From contig JBFMAE010000334.1 in the NCBI GenBank assembly GCA_040756085.1, positions 1 to 22,925 on the forward strand: a stretch of DNA of 22,925 nucleotides. The letters run 5' to 3'. A program made the position numbers and the translations under genes. Numbering within the stretch: the first letter of the stretch is position 1; every line of letters begins with the position of its first letter. Below the pieces are notes generated by a model, which saw only the letters and a program-made list of their open reading frames with translations, did no database searches and had not been told where the DNA came from. Below are positions 7,502 to 14,424 of the stretch, in pieces. Source of the stretch: JBFMAE01 sp040756085 (GTDB lineage: Bacteria > Desulfobacterota > BSN033 > UBA1163).

Positions 7502-7529
7502 ATTTTATCTAATTTATACCGCAATTCAA
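7502..7529 (-). promoter_or_regulatory. Promoter of ccdA
   Basis: On the minus strand, TTGAAT (7529-7524), a 16-base spacer and TAAAAT (7507-7502) precede the ATG at 7482 by 19 bases. This supports the shorter ccdA start and implies a leader of only about 12 bases. Confidence 0.55.
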
Positions 7530-7585
7530 AGCGAAATGAAACAGATTTATCCGAGGGGAAGGAAATTTATTGAAGTGAAAAGAAT

Positions 7586-7614
7586 TTGACAACCTGTTTC
7601 AGCAATGATAAATT
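7586..7614 (+). promoter_or_regulatory. Sigma70 promoter of the MTH1187-family gene
   Basis: TTGACA (7586-7591), a 17-base spacer and TAAATT (7609-7614). The predicted start near 7621 leaves a leader of about 120 nt before the gene at 7744. Confidence 0.65.
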
Positions 7615-7634
7615 TTATTATATGAAAGGTTTTT

Positions 7635-7691
7635 GGGTAAAGATTTAAATACCAAAGACTTACCCCTTTAACAAAACGGGCGTCCTTGCCC
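7635..7691 (+). other. Structured 5' leader with two hairpins
   Basis: GGGTAA (7635-7640) pairs with TTACCC (7660-7665), with inner TTT/AAA pairing; GGGC (7678-7681) pairs with GCCC (7688-7691). Both lie in the leader of the MTH1187-family gene. The conserved elements of the TPP riboswitch are not present, so a ligand cannot be named. Confidence 0.4.
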
Positions 7692-7743
7692 TAACCCTTA
7701 AACCAACGACTTTTATTTTCTATCTAATCACCGGAGGTGGCTC

Positions 7744-8052
7744 ATGGCGATTTTAGAGATCAGCGTTGTTCCGATCGGTATAAAAGATACAAGCCTCAGT
7801 TCTTATGTGGCAGACTGTCTTACCGTTTTAAAAAAGGAGAAAGTCCGTTACGAACTGACAGCGATGGGGACAAATATTGAGGGCGATCTCAAAGACCTTA
7901 TCCGGTTAGCCGTCAAAATGCACCAGGTCCCTTTTAAAAAAGGAGCTCCCAGGGTATTGACGACCCTGAAGATCGATGACAGGAGAGATAAAAAAGGCAC
8001 CCTGTCTCAAAAAAAGAAATCGGTTCAACGTAAATTAAAAAGAAAGGGTTAA
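7744..8052 (+). CDS. MTH1187-family (DUF77/YkoF-like) thiamine-binding domain protein
   Basis: The 102-residue product matches the small ferredoxin-like-fold family PF01910. It has the N-terminal strand AILEISVVPIG, then the conserved segment VRYELTAMGTNIEGDL (about 35-50), a helix, and the strand RVLTTLKIDDRRDK. Members form tetramers. Some bind thiamine or its precursors, and others are of unknown function, so thiamine binding is by family only. The basic tail (KKKSVQRKLKRKG) is longer than usual. The start is well supported: GGAGG at 7733-7737 lies six bases before the ATG. It has its own promoter and a leader of about 120 nt. It is followed immediately by a 7-bp repeat array. No thi genes are nearby. 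Confidence 0.85.
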   Translation: MAILEISVVPIGIKDTSLSSYVADCLTVLKKEKVRYELTAMGTNIEGDLKDLIRLAVKMHQVPFKKGAPRVLTTLKIDDRRDKKGTLSQKKKSVQRKLKRKG

Positions 8053-8122
8053 GAATTAAGAGTTATGAGTATTGAATTTTGAGTTAGGAATTAGGAAGTT
8101 TGAAGTGAAATGTGAAATGAGG
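8053..8122. repeat. Ten in-phase degenerate heptads (GARTTNN)
   Basis: Starting directly after the TAA of the preceding gene, ten 7-bp units run without a phase break, mostly GAATTAN, GAGTTAN or GAAGTNN. All point the same way, unlike the inverted arrays elsewhere. The array ends at the operator-like repeat of the next promoter. Confidence 0.75.
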
Positions 8123-8150
8123 TTGACTTTTCTATCAACCTCGCTATATT
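8119..8150 (+). promoter_or_regulatory. Promoter with overlapping 8-bp inverted repeat (candidate operator)
   Basis: TTGACT (8123-8128), a 16-base spacer and TATATT (8145-8150) form a sigma70-like promoter for the hydrolase gene. A perfect inverted repeat, GAGGTTGA (8119-8126) and TCAACCTC (8135-8142), covers the -35 box and most of the spacer. This is a placement typical of repressor binding. Confidence 0.6.
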
Positions 8151-8182
8151 GAAAATAATCGTGTAATAGAAAGGAGGTTCTG

Positions 8183-8839
8183 ATGAAGATCAAATGGTAT
8201 GGTCATTCGGCATTTCTGATCACCTCCGATAAGGGGGTAAAGATCATTACCGATCCCTACGAATCCGGGGCCTATGGTGGCCAGCTTTCCTATGGAAAGA
8301 TTAATGACCAGGCGGATATTGTTTTAACCAGCCATGATCATGCCGATCATAATGATACCAAAAGCCTCCCCGGCTCTCCTCAGGTCGTCAAAGGGAGTGG
8401 TTCCAAAACAGTAAAAGGAATCTCTTTCAAAGGCATCCCCACTTATCATGACCCCTCGAAAGGAAGGGAACGAGGTTCCAACATCATCTTCACCTTCTCG
8501 GTGGATGGAATGAAGGTCTGTCACCTGGGAGACCTTGGCCACGTCTTGAGTGAGAAAGAATTGACTGAGATCGGTCCGGTGGACCTCCTCCTCATTCCAG
8601 TGGGGGGGTACTTCACTATCGACCCCAAAGAGGCTACACGCGTGACAGAGCAGATCCAACCCAAAGTCATCATCCCTATGCATTTTAAGACGGAGAAGTG
8701 TGGATTTCCCATCGCACCTGTTGAAGACTTTCTGAAAGGAAAGCCAAAAACGAAGCGGCCCGGAGCCAGCGAGATGGTTCTTGATAAAACAACTCTTCCT
8801 CAGCAAATGGAGATTATGGTCTTAGAACACGCCCTCTAA
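8183..8839 (+). CDS. Metallo-beta-lactamase-fold metal-dependent hydrolase (UPF0173/UlaG-like)
   Basis: The 218-residue protein has the metal-binding motif HxHxDH in SHDHADHND (His51, His53, Asp55, His56). His114 (CHLGD) and His167 (IPMHFKT) complete the expected two-metal site, and His8 (WYGHSAF) is the N-terminal signature of the L-ascorbate-6-phosphate lactonase-like/UPF0173 branch. Length is normal for the family. The substrate is unknown; many genomes carry such genes as general hydrolases. A strong ribosome binding site (AAAGGAGG) precedes the ATG. Upstream lies a promoter whose -35 is embedded in a perfect inverted repeat, so the gene may be repressor controlled. Fold and metal binding are confident; reaction is not. 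Confidence 0.85.
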   Translation: MKIKWYGHSAFLITSDKGVKIITDPYESGAYGGQLSYGKINDQADIVLTSHDHADHNDTKSLPGSPQVVKGSGSKTVKGISFKGIPTYHDPSKGRERGSNIIFTFSVDGMKVCHLGDLGHVLSEKELTEIGPVDLLLIPVGGYFTIDPKEATRVTEQIQPKVIIPMHFKTEKCGFPIAPVEDFLKGKPKTKRPGASEMVLDKTTLPQQMEIMVLEHAL

Positions 8840-9061
8840 TGGGCTATGACGGGTACGTCACCCCCGAAGGAATTGTCCGAGTTCGTAATTCAGGGTTACG
8901 GTTACGAAGCCCGTTTCGTCTACTGTCAGAGGGTTACGTCAAGTTCTTAAGACGAACAACGTAACCGATCGACGATACGGGCCCTGAACCTAATATGGTA
9001 CAGGGCGGGCATCGTTACCCTTACCGTGAGACGAAATTTTTTTATTTTCTGAACAAATGGC
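8840..9061. other. CpG-rich nested hairpin region (candidate structured RNA or palindromic element)
   Basis: The core hairpin spans 8889-8988. TTCAGG pairs with CCTGAA, GCCCGTTTCGTC (8909-8920) with GACGATACGGGC (8971-8982, one mismatch), GGTTACGT (8932-8939) with ACGTAACC (8959-8966), and GTTC with GAAC inside. A small hairpin, GACG-GGTA-CGTC, is at 8848-8859. Composition differs sharply from the AT-rich spacers nearby. It lies upstream of hpt. No purine riboswitch core was found. Confidence 0.55.
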
Positions 9062-9601
9062 ATGGAGAGATATCGCCTCAATCCGTTGCTCTCTCGCGAA
9101 GAGATCGCCTCCATCGTCAAAGGTCTGGCGGATCATATTTCTAAAGACTACACCGGGAGAGAACTGATCCTGGTCTGTATCCTGAAAGGCGCCTTTATGT
9201 TTCTCTCTGACCTGATCCGCCACCTCAAGGTTTCAGTTAAAGTCGACTTTGTCCGTCTGGCCAGTTATGGGACCGGGATGAAGACTTCCGGGTTGGTTGA
9301 GATCACCAAAGATATTGAAATCCCCATTGAGGGAAAGGATGTCCTCATCATTGAAGATATTGTCGATAGTGGTCGAACACTCCAGTTCTTGAAAGAACGA
9401 CTGGCACTTTCAAACCCACGTTCTATAAAGATCTGTGCCCTTTTAGACAAGAAGGCTCGAAGGGAGGTGGAGATCGAAGCCGACTACTTAGGAAAAGAGG
9501 TCGATGATCTCTTTGTTGTAGGCTATGGGATTGACTTCAACGAAACCTATCGTAACCTTCCTGAAATTTATTATGTCACCTTCATTAATCAGCAAAAGTA
9601 G
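9062..9601 (+). CDS. hpt: Hypoxanthine (guanine) phosphoribosyltransferase
   Basis: Hpt converts hypoxanthine or guanine plus PRPP to IMP or GMP in purine salvage in the cytoplasm. The 179-residue product has normal length. It shows the PRPP-binding loop EDIVDSGRTL (about 98-107), the pyrophosphate-binding LKGAFMF (about 41-47), the flexible-loop LASYGTG (about 66-72), and a C-terminal base-binding region, VDDLFVVGYGID. The ATG at 9062 fits family N-termini, although no Shine-Dalgarno sequence is visible. Upstream lies the structured region 8840-9061. The next gene overlaps the 3' end by 29 bases in another frame, indicating coupled expression. Confidence 0.93.
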   Translation: MERYRLNPLLSREEIASIVKGLADHISKDYTGRELILVCILKGAFMFLSDLIRHLKVSVKVDFVRLASYGTGMKTSGLVEITKDIEIPIEGKDVLIIEDIVDSGRTLQFLKERLALSNPRSIKICALLDKKARREVEIEADYLGKEVDDLFVVGYGIDFNETYRNLPEIYYVTFINQQK

Positions 9602-11360
9602 AAGGGGGTGGAGGCTTATCCTCTGCCTTATCCTCTTTCTTTCCATCCAGAGCCAAGTTTCAGCTCAACTCCAGCCCGAGGATAGTGTCCTCTTCAGAGA
9701 AGGAGAAGTTCTTCTTTCGAAGGGTGAAACAGAAAAGGCCCTCTGGCGCTTCAAGCGACTGATTACCGAGTTTCCGAAAAGTCCTCTTTATAATGAAGCC
9801 AAATTCAGAATGGGGATCTGTTATACCCAGCTTAACAGGCCTAAAGATGCCATTCGCATTTTGAACGAACTTTTCTCCACCTTCCTTTCTCCACACAGAA
9901 TGGTCCAAGTCTTCACCCTATTGGGGGATAACCACATCGAATTAAAGGACCGGCTCGCCGCTCTCCAATGGTATGGGAAAGGACTTCTCGTTCCCGGTCA
10001 ACCCAACGAGGAGCTGAAAAAGAAGGTGAGGTCGGTCATCGATACCTATGAGTCCGAAGAAGAATTAACCCAGATCGAATCTCTGTATCGAGGAGCTTAT
10101 GGAGGAGGCTATGCAAAACTGAAATTGGCCCAGATGGCGAAGCGTCGGGGGAATGACCTTCTTACGAAAAAGATTCTGTTGGAATTAGAAAAAGAGTATC
10201 GAGAAGTGGACTATCTGTCCCAGGTGAAAGAACTCCTGAAATCGATCACTTTCTCTCCCAAAGCCAGATATACAGTGGGGGTCATCCTTCCCCTGAGCGG
10301 AATCCATCAACCCTTTGGAGAAAGGGTCTTGCAGGGAATTCATTTGGCCATGAAAGAACCAAATGCTCTGGAAAAGAGTCCTCTTGTCTCACTGATCATC
10401 CACGATTCGAAGGGAGATCCGTTGGTGGCTGAAAAAGCGGTTGAGGAACTGGTCACTAAAGAAAAGGTCATTGCGATCATCGGTCCCCTCCTCAGTATTA
10501 CCGTAGATAGGGCAGCAAAGAAGGCCCAGCAATTAAAAGTCCCCCTCCTCACTCTCTCCCAGAAGGAACTTATCTTTTCTAAGTCTGACTTCATCTTTCA
10601 GAATTCCATCACCCCATCAGACCTGATCCAGACCCTGGTGGCCTATGCCATGAAAGAATTGGAACTTCGCACCTTCGCCGTTTTTTACCCGAACTCTCCC
10701 TACGGGCTCCATTTTAAAAACCTCTTCATCCAGGAAGTGACCCGTCGAGGTGGAAAAGTCTTGGGTGTGGTTGCCTATCAAGAGAACCAGACCGATTTTG
10801 GTCAAGAGATCAAAGGATTTTTCAGGATCGAGACCACTCAGAAGTATGACTTCCGGTGGAAAAATGAAGAGGAATTCAAGCCAGGTCTCTTTGTGGATGG
10901 CCTTTTCATTCCAGACACTCATGATCGTGTGGGAATGATCCTTTCCCAGATGGCTTTTTATGATATTAAAGGGTTGACCTTCCTGGGAACCAATGCATGC
11001 AACGGACCAGGACTTATTTCTATTGGCAGAAAATCAGCAGAAGGAACGATCTTTGTCGATGCATTTTTTAAAAGAAACCCTTCCCCGACGGTGGCCCATT
11101 TTCTTGAAGAATTTCGAAATACCTACCGGCGAGAGCCTGAGACCCTTGAGGCCCTCAGTTACGATGGAGCCAAGCTGTTGAGAGATATCCTGTTATCCAA
11201 AACAATCTCTTCTCCACTCCAGCTGAAAGACGAACTCTACCAGGTCCAACACTTTCAAGGAGTTTCTGGATTAAAAGGTTTTGGAGAAGATGGGAAAACG
11301 ATCCGAACCCTCTCCATCCTGAAGGTGATTAAAGGGCAGGTCGAACAGGTTTCACCGTAA
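9573..11360 (+). CDS. Exported TPR plus periplasmic-binding-protein fusion (LpoA-like / Leu-Ile-Val-binding type)
   Basis: From the ATG at 9573 the product is 595 residues. Residues 10-32 form a typical signal peptide (RRGWRLILCLILFLSIQSQVSA) without a lipobox cysteine. Residues about 35-225 carry tetratricopeptide-like helices (ALWRFKRLITEFPKSP; AKFRMGICYTQLNRPKDAI). Residues about 232-590 form a type I periplasmic-binding fold: YTVGVILPLSGIHQPFGERVLQGI, then VIAIIGPLLS. This two-domain order is that of the LpoA-like penicillin-binding-protein activators and of uncharacterised Leu/Ile/Val-binding-like proteins. No transporter permease genes are adjacent, which favours a structural or regulatory role over nutrient uptake. 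The frame is open upstream to 9525, but the later Met gives the proper signal peptide. It overlaps hpt by 29 bases. Confidence 0.82.
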   Translation: MSPSLISKSRRGWRLILCLILFLSIQSQVSAQLQPEDSVLFREGEVLLSKGETEKALWRFKRLITEFPKSPLYNEAKFRMGICYTQLNRPKDAIRILNELFSTFLSPHRMVQVFTLLGDNHIELKDRLAALQWYGKGLLVPGQPNEELKKKVRSVIDTYESEEELTQIESLYRGAYGGGYAKLKLAQMAKRRGNDLLTKKILLELEKEYREVDYLSQVKELLKSITFSPKARYTVGVILPLSGIHQPFGERVLQGIHLAMKEPNALEKSPLVSLIIHDSKGDPLVAEKAVEELVTKEKVIAIIGPLLSITVDRAAKKAQQLKVPLLTLSQKELIFSKSDFIFQNSITPSDLIQTLVAYAMKELELRTFAVFYPNSPYGLHFKNLFIQEVTRRGGKVLGVVAYQENQTDFGQEIKGFFRIETTQKYDFRWKNEEEFKPGLFVDGLFIPDTHDRVGMILSQMAFYDIKGLTFLGTNACNGPGLISIGRKSAEGTIFVDAFFKRNPSPTVAHFLEEFRNTYRREPETLEALSYDGAKLLRDILLSKTISSPLQLKDELYQVQHFQGVSGLKGFGEDGKTIRTLSILKVIKGQVEQVSP

Positions 11361-11363
11361 CTT

Positions 11364-11502
11364 AAGGGTTCAAGGGATCCAGGGTTCAAGTGATAGATAG
11401 AGTGAAATATTAAAAAATTAGGAAACATCTAAAGTTTAATAAGAATTACATGCCTATCTGAAAAAACCTTGAACCCCTAACCCTTGAATCCTTGAACCCT
11501 TT
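11364..11502. repeat. Inverted blocks of degenerate 8-bp units around an AT-rich centre
   Basis: The left block (11364-11390) is built from GGGTTCAA-like octamers. The right block (11468-11502) contains the reverse complement, CCTTGAAN/AACCCTTG. The 77-base centre is AT rich. Together they form a long imperfect inverted repeat between the exported protein and nfi, ending three bases before the nfi start. Confidence 0.75.
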
Positions 11503-11505
11503 TTT

Positions 11506-12177
11506 ATGATGAAATCCCTCCATTCCTGGGAAGTCAATATCGATGAGGCGATTCAGATCCAGGAGAATCTAAGGAATCGAATCATTTTGAAGAAAACATT
11601 CTCAAAGTTGAGAACGATTGGCGGAGGAGATGTGTCCTATTCCAAAAATCGGAACCTCCTCTACGGAGCGATAGCCGTTCTTTCTTATCCGGAAATGAAG
11701 CCACTCGAAATTGCCACTGCTTTTGGAAAGATTCCCTTCCCTTATATCCCCGGCCTTTTCAGTTTTCGGGAAGGTCCTATTCTAATTAAAACCTTTCAGA
11801 AGTTAAAAGTAAAACCCGATGTGATGATCTTTGACGGTCAGGGGATTGCCCATCCAAGAGGGTTCGGCTTAGCCTGCCATCTGGGTCTATGGTTGGATCT
11901 TCCGTCGGTTGGTTGTGCTAAAACTCCTTTAATCGACGATTTCACCTCTCCAGGACTTTCAAAAGGAAGTTTTGAATGGATTAAGAGGGATGGGAAAGAG
12001 GTGGGTGCTGTTCTCAGAACCAGGATAAAGGTGAAGCCTCTCATCGTCTCTCCCGGTCACCGGATTGACCTTCCAACGAGCATCCAACTCATCCTCGCAA
12101 CCTGCCGGGGATTCCGAATGCCCGAACCCTTAAGAAGAGCCCACCAAGCCTCCCGCCTCATGCGTGAGAAATCCTAA
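11506..12177 (+). CDS. nfi: Endonuclease V (deoxyinosine 3' endonuclease)
   Basis: Endonuclease V nicks DNA at the second phosphodiester bond 3' of deoxyinosine, starting repair of deaminated adenine. The 223-residue product has all family motifs: Asp42 in GGGDVSY, the wedge segment PYIPGLFSFRE (Tyr80, Glu89), DGQGIAHPRGFG with Asp110 and His116, and the C-terminal VSPGHRIDLPT. Numbering is almost identical to that of the Thermotoga maritima enzyme as I recall it. Two Met codons stand in tandem at 11506; no Shine-Dalgarno sequence is visible because the repeat block runs almost to the start. It converges on the aminotransferase gene across a repeat-filled spacer. Confidence 0.93.
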   Translation: MMKSLHSWEVNIDEAIQIQENLRNRIILKKTFSKLRTIGGGDVSYSKNRNLLYGAIAVLSYPEMKPLEIATAFGKIPFPYIPGLFSFREGPILIKTFQKLKVKPDVMIFDGQGIAHPRGFGLACHLGLWLDLPSVGCAKTPLIDDFTSPGLSKGSFEWIKRDGKEVGAVLRTRIKVKPLIVSPGHRIDLPTSIQLILATCRGFRMPEPLRRAHQASRLMREKS

Positions 12178-12181
12178 ATTC

Positions 12182-12351
12182 GAACCACGAAATCCTAAAC
12201 AAATCTGGATAACAAAATGTTAATTAAAGCTCCTGCCTACCGCAGGCAGGCAAATACCAAATCAAATCCACGTTCAAATGTCAAAAAGTTTTGGATTTTG
12301 GACTTTGACATTGATTTGACATTTAGATTTTGAAATTTGAAATTTTTTGAT
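12182..12351. repeat. Repeat-filled convergent spacer: heptad units plus a 20-bp palindromic repeat
   Basis: The spacer between nfi and the aminotransferase has heptads on the right (12289-12351, TTTTGGA, TGAAATT and similar) and oppositely oriented CAAATNN-like units on the left (12251-12285). AAATGTCAAA (12276-12285) matches TTTGACATTT to the right. The sequence CCTGCCTACCGCAGGCAGGC at 12232-12251 recurs, largely as its reverse complement, at 17535-17551. No gene is seen. Confidence 0.65.
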
Positions 12352-12352
12352 A

Positions 12353-13495
12353 TTACCGATATCTCTCCAAATACCGTTCCAGGCGGTTCATCCCCTCTTC
12401 GATGTTCTCCATGGAATTGGCATAGGAGAACCGGAGATATCCCTCTGCGTTCGTCCCGAAATCTATTCCCGGTGCCACTCCCACCTTTGCCTCCTTCAGG
12501 ATGTCGAAGGCCAGGCGGTAAGAATCCTGAGAAAATCGTTTCGCATTGGCTAAGATATAGAAAGCGCCAGTGGGTTCCACAGTGATTCCAAATCCCAAGT
12601 TTCTCAATCTCGGTATCAGAAAGCGACGACGGCGATCATAGGTCTCTCTCATCCTTTCAATATCTCTTCCGGCCTCTTTTAGACCGGTCAGAGCCCCCCA
12701 CTGGGCAAAGGAGCTGGCAGAGATGAAAAGGTTCTGCTGGATTTTTTGCATGGGCCGTATAAATTCTTTCGGGGCAATCACATATCCCAGCCTCCAACCA
12801 GTCATCGCATAAAGTTTTGAAAACCCATTGATGACAAAGGCATGATCCGTGAACTCAAGAATCGAATGAACCTTTCCCTCATAGACAAGCCCATGATAGA
12901 TCTCATCAGAAATGATAAATGGTGAAAATCTTGCAATCTTCGCCATCCTCTCTTCGCCCATCACATTTCCGGTGGGATTGGATGGGGAATTAATAATGAT
13001 CCCCTTGACCCTTGGATTGAGTTTTGGCTCGATCATCTCGGGAAGATACTGGAAACCTTCTTCTTCCATCACTTCAACAAAAACAGGAGAACCTCCGACA
13101 AATCGAATGATGTTGGGATAACAGGGATAATAGGGGTTAGAGAGAATAATCTCATCACCGGGTTCCAGCAGGGCGGAGAAGAGCAAGAGCATGGCAGGAG
13201 AGGTTCCTGAGGCAACAAGGATCTGCTCTGAAGAAACCCTTACCCGATATCTTTTCCAGTAATCCTCAGCAATTGCTTCCCTCAATTCAATCAAACCGAG
13301 GCTGTGTGTATAGTGGGTCTTCCCCTCACAGATCGCACGATAACATGCCTCATTGACACATTCCGGGGTGTCGAAATCGGGCTCTCCCACCTCCATATGG
13401 ATGACCCGATCCCCCATCCTCTCAAATTCTTGGGCCTTCTCCAGAACATCCATCACAATGAATGGAGGAATCTCTTGCGCTTTTTTTGAAATCAT
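12353..13495 (-). CDS. PLP-dependent class I/II aminotransferase (aspartate aminotransferase family)
   Basis: The 380-residue product is a fold-type I aminotransferase of the Ib (thermophile AspC-like) branch. Visible are GEPDFDTP (about 37-44), the substrate loop THSLGLIELREAIA, NSPSNPTG (169-176) with the cofactor-contacting Asn, ISDEIYHGL with Asp197, the Schiff-base Lys227 in NGFSKLYAMTGWRLGY, and a C-terminal YLRFSYA with the carboxylate-binding Arg. The amino donor cannot be read from sequence. Because it lies in the same direction as mtnA and a SAM-cleaving enzyme, a role as the final transaminase of methionine salvage is possible, but general Asp/Ala transamination is equally likely. 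A good GGAG precedes the ATG at 13495. Confidence 0.88.
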   Translation of the reverse strand: MISKKAQEIPPFIVMDVLEKAQEFERMGDRVIHMEVGEPDFDTPECVNEACYRAICEGKTHYTHSLGLIELREAIAEDYWKRYRVRVSSEQILVASGTSPAMLLLFSALLEPGDEIILSNPYYPCYPNIIRFVGGSPVFVEVMEEEGFQYLPEMIEPKLNPRVKGIIINSPSNPTGNVMGEERMAKIARFSPFIISDEIYHGLVYEGKVHSILEFTDHAFVINGFSKLYAMTGWRLGYVIAPKEFIRPMQKIQQNLFISASSFAQWGALTGLKEAGRDIERMRETYDRRRRFLIPRLRNLGFGITVEPTGAFYILANAKRFSQDSYRLAFDILKEAKVGVAPGIDFGTNAEGYLRFSYANSMENIEEGMNRLERYLERYR

Positions 13496-13518
13496 CCCTC
13501 ACTCCCTGTCTGTTGCTT

Positions 13519-13608
13519 GTAGTCAGTGGTCAGTAGTCTATTGTCCATAATTAAATAGATATAATAGATAATCAAGCAATGGACTACTGACGACGGACTA
13601 TTGACACG
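13519..13608. repeat. Inverted heptad array that forms the 3' end of the upstream gene
   Basis: GTAGTCA, GTGGTCA, GTAGTCT and ATTGTCC (13519-13546) face GGACTAC, TGACGAC, GGACTAT and TGACACG (13581-13608) across an AT-rich centre. The right half overlaps the last codons of the SAM-hydrolase-family gene, so its C-terminal residues and stop codon are repeat sequence. Confidence 0.75.
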
Positions 13609-14384
13609 ATGACCCGATCCCCTTTTTTGACTCTCAGCATCTTTTGAGCATTGCCTTCTCTGATGGATATCTCCAAAAAACCTGTGCTTCCGAAGAGAGC
13701 CATAAGCTCTCTCTTCTGTCCAGCCCAGTACCCTTTTTTCAGACCATGAATTGTTCTCTTACCAACCTTTATCATAAAGGGATAATCCTTTGCAAAACGA
13801 AATAGTTCTTCCTGGTTGATATTGCTGATGAGATTTCCAAAGTCATCGATGTGGAGAACTTCTCCCTTCAACACCCCGGCCTTTTCCCTGGGTTTTCGAA
13901 AACTCAGCTTTTTCCAGGAATCGACGACATTCCCGAAGGCTTTGGGCTTGACACCCAATGAGAGATGAGCGGCCACCGGTGCGAAGATATCTCTTCCATG
14001 AAAAGTATTGCTGATACGAGGGGAAAAATATTTTGTGTTGGAGAGAAGCACAACCTGTTTCACCTTCTCTCTTTGTGCTGCGAGGCTGAAGAGGCCATTG
14101 TCAGGACCAACGAAAAAATAGTTTGTGGTCACAAAAAGGATGGGCCTTCTCGAACTTCCTACTCCTGGATCAACCACAGAAAGATGGATTGTCCCTTTTG
14201 GAAAAGTTTTATATGCGCAGGCCAGGATAAAAGCCCCTTCCTCTATATGATATGGACTTACCTCGTGGGTGATGTCGATCAGTGCGCACCGGGGGTTGAT
14301 ACTCAAGATAACCCCTTTCATCGAGGCCACATAATAGTCCTTTGTTCCGAAATCGGTGAGCAGGGTGATGATAGGGTTTTTCAT
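13584..14384 (-). CDS. SAM hydroxide adenosyltransferase / SAM hydrolase family (DUF62)
   Basis: This family splits S-adenosylmethionine with water into adenosine and methionine; relatives are fluorinases and chlorinases. The 266-residue product shows LLTDFGTKDYYVASMKG at the N-terminus, SVVDPGVGSSRR (Asp72, Arg79), FVGPDNGLFS (about 91-100) and NTFHGRDIFAPVAA (His129). The Asp/Arg/His set that activates water in the hydroxide branch is present, which argues against a halogenase. A C-terminal beta domain follows (GEVLHIDDFGNLISNI). It lies 23 bases after mtnA across a strong palindrome. Its last residues (about VRRQ) are encoded by an intruding 7-bp repeat array. Regulation is not visible. 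Confidence 0.88.
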   Translation of the reverse strand: MKNPIITLLTDFGTKDYYVASMKGVILSINPRCALIDITHEVSPYHIEEGAFILACAYKTFPKGTIHLSVVDPGVGSSRRPILFVTTNYFFVGPDNGLFSLAAQREKVKQVVLLSNTKYFSPRISNTFHGRDIFAPVAAHLSLGVKPKAFGNVVDSWKKLSFRKPREKAGVLKGEVLHIDDFGNLISNINQEELFRFAKDYPFMIKVGKRTIHGLKKGYWAGQKRELMALFGSTGFLEISIREGNAQKMLRVKKGDRVIVSIVRRQ

Positions 14385-14395
14385 CGGTTCATCTT

Positions 14396-14424
14396 GTAGG
14401 GAACGGTTTAAAACCGTTCCCTAC
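14396..14424. repeat. Perfect 14-bp palindrome overlapping the mtnA stop codon
   Basis: GTAGGGAACGGTTT (14396-14409), one central base, then its exact complement (14411-14424). It resembles the dispersed REP-like palindromes of the GTAGGG…CCCTAC type seen in many anaerobe genomes. It contains the mtnA TAA and encodes the last MtnA residues (RRERF). It may act as an intercistronic hairpin before the next gene. Confidence 0.85.

Noticed and set aside
7483..7524. Longer N-terminus for CcdA
   Set aside because: It would overlap the -10 region of a good minus-strand promoter and adds a charged stretch not typical of the family.
7621..7743. TPP riboswitch ahead of the MTH1187-family gene
   Set aside because: The conserved CTGAGA and the second conserved block of the aptamer are not present.
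8989..9040. Purine riboswitch ahead of hpt
   Set aside because: Only a short similarity (TAATATGGTA) was seen; the three-helix aptamer and conserved loop bases are missing.
13584..14384. Fluorinase/chlorinase identity for the DUF62 gene
   Set aside because: The Asp/Arg/His water-activating set of the hydroxide branch is present, and the context is methionine metabolism.
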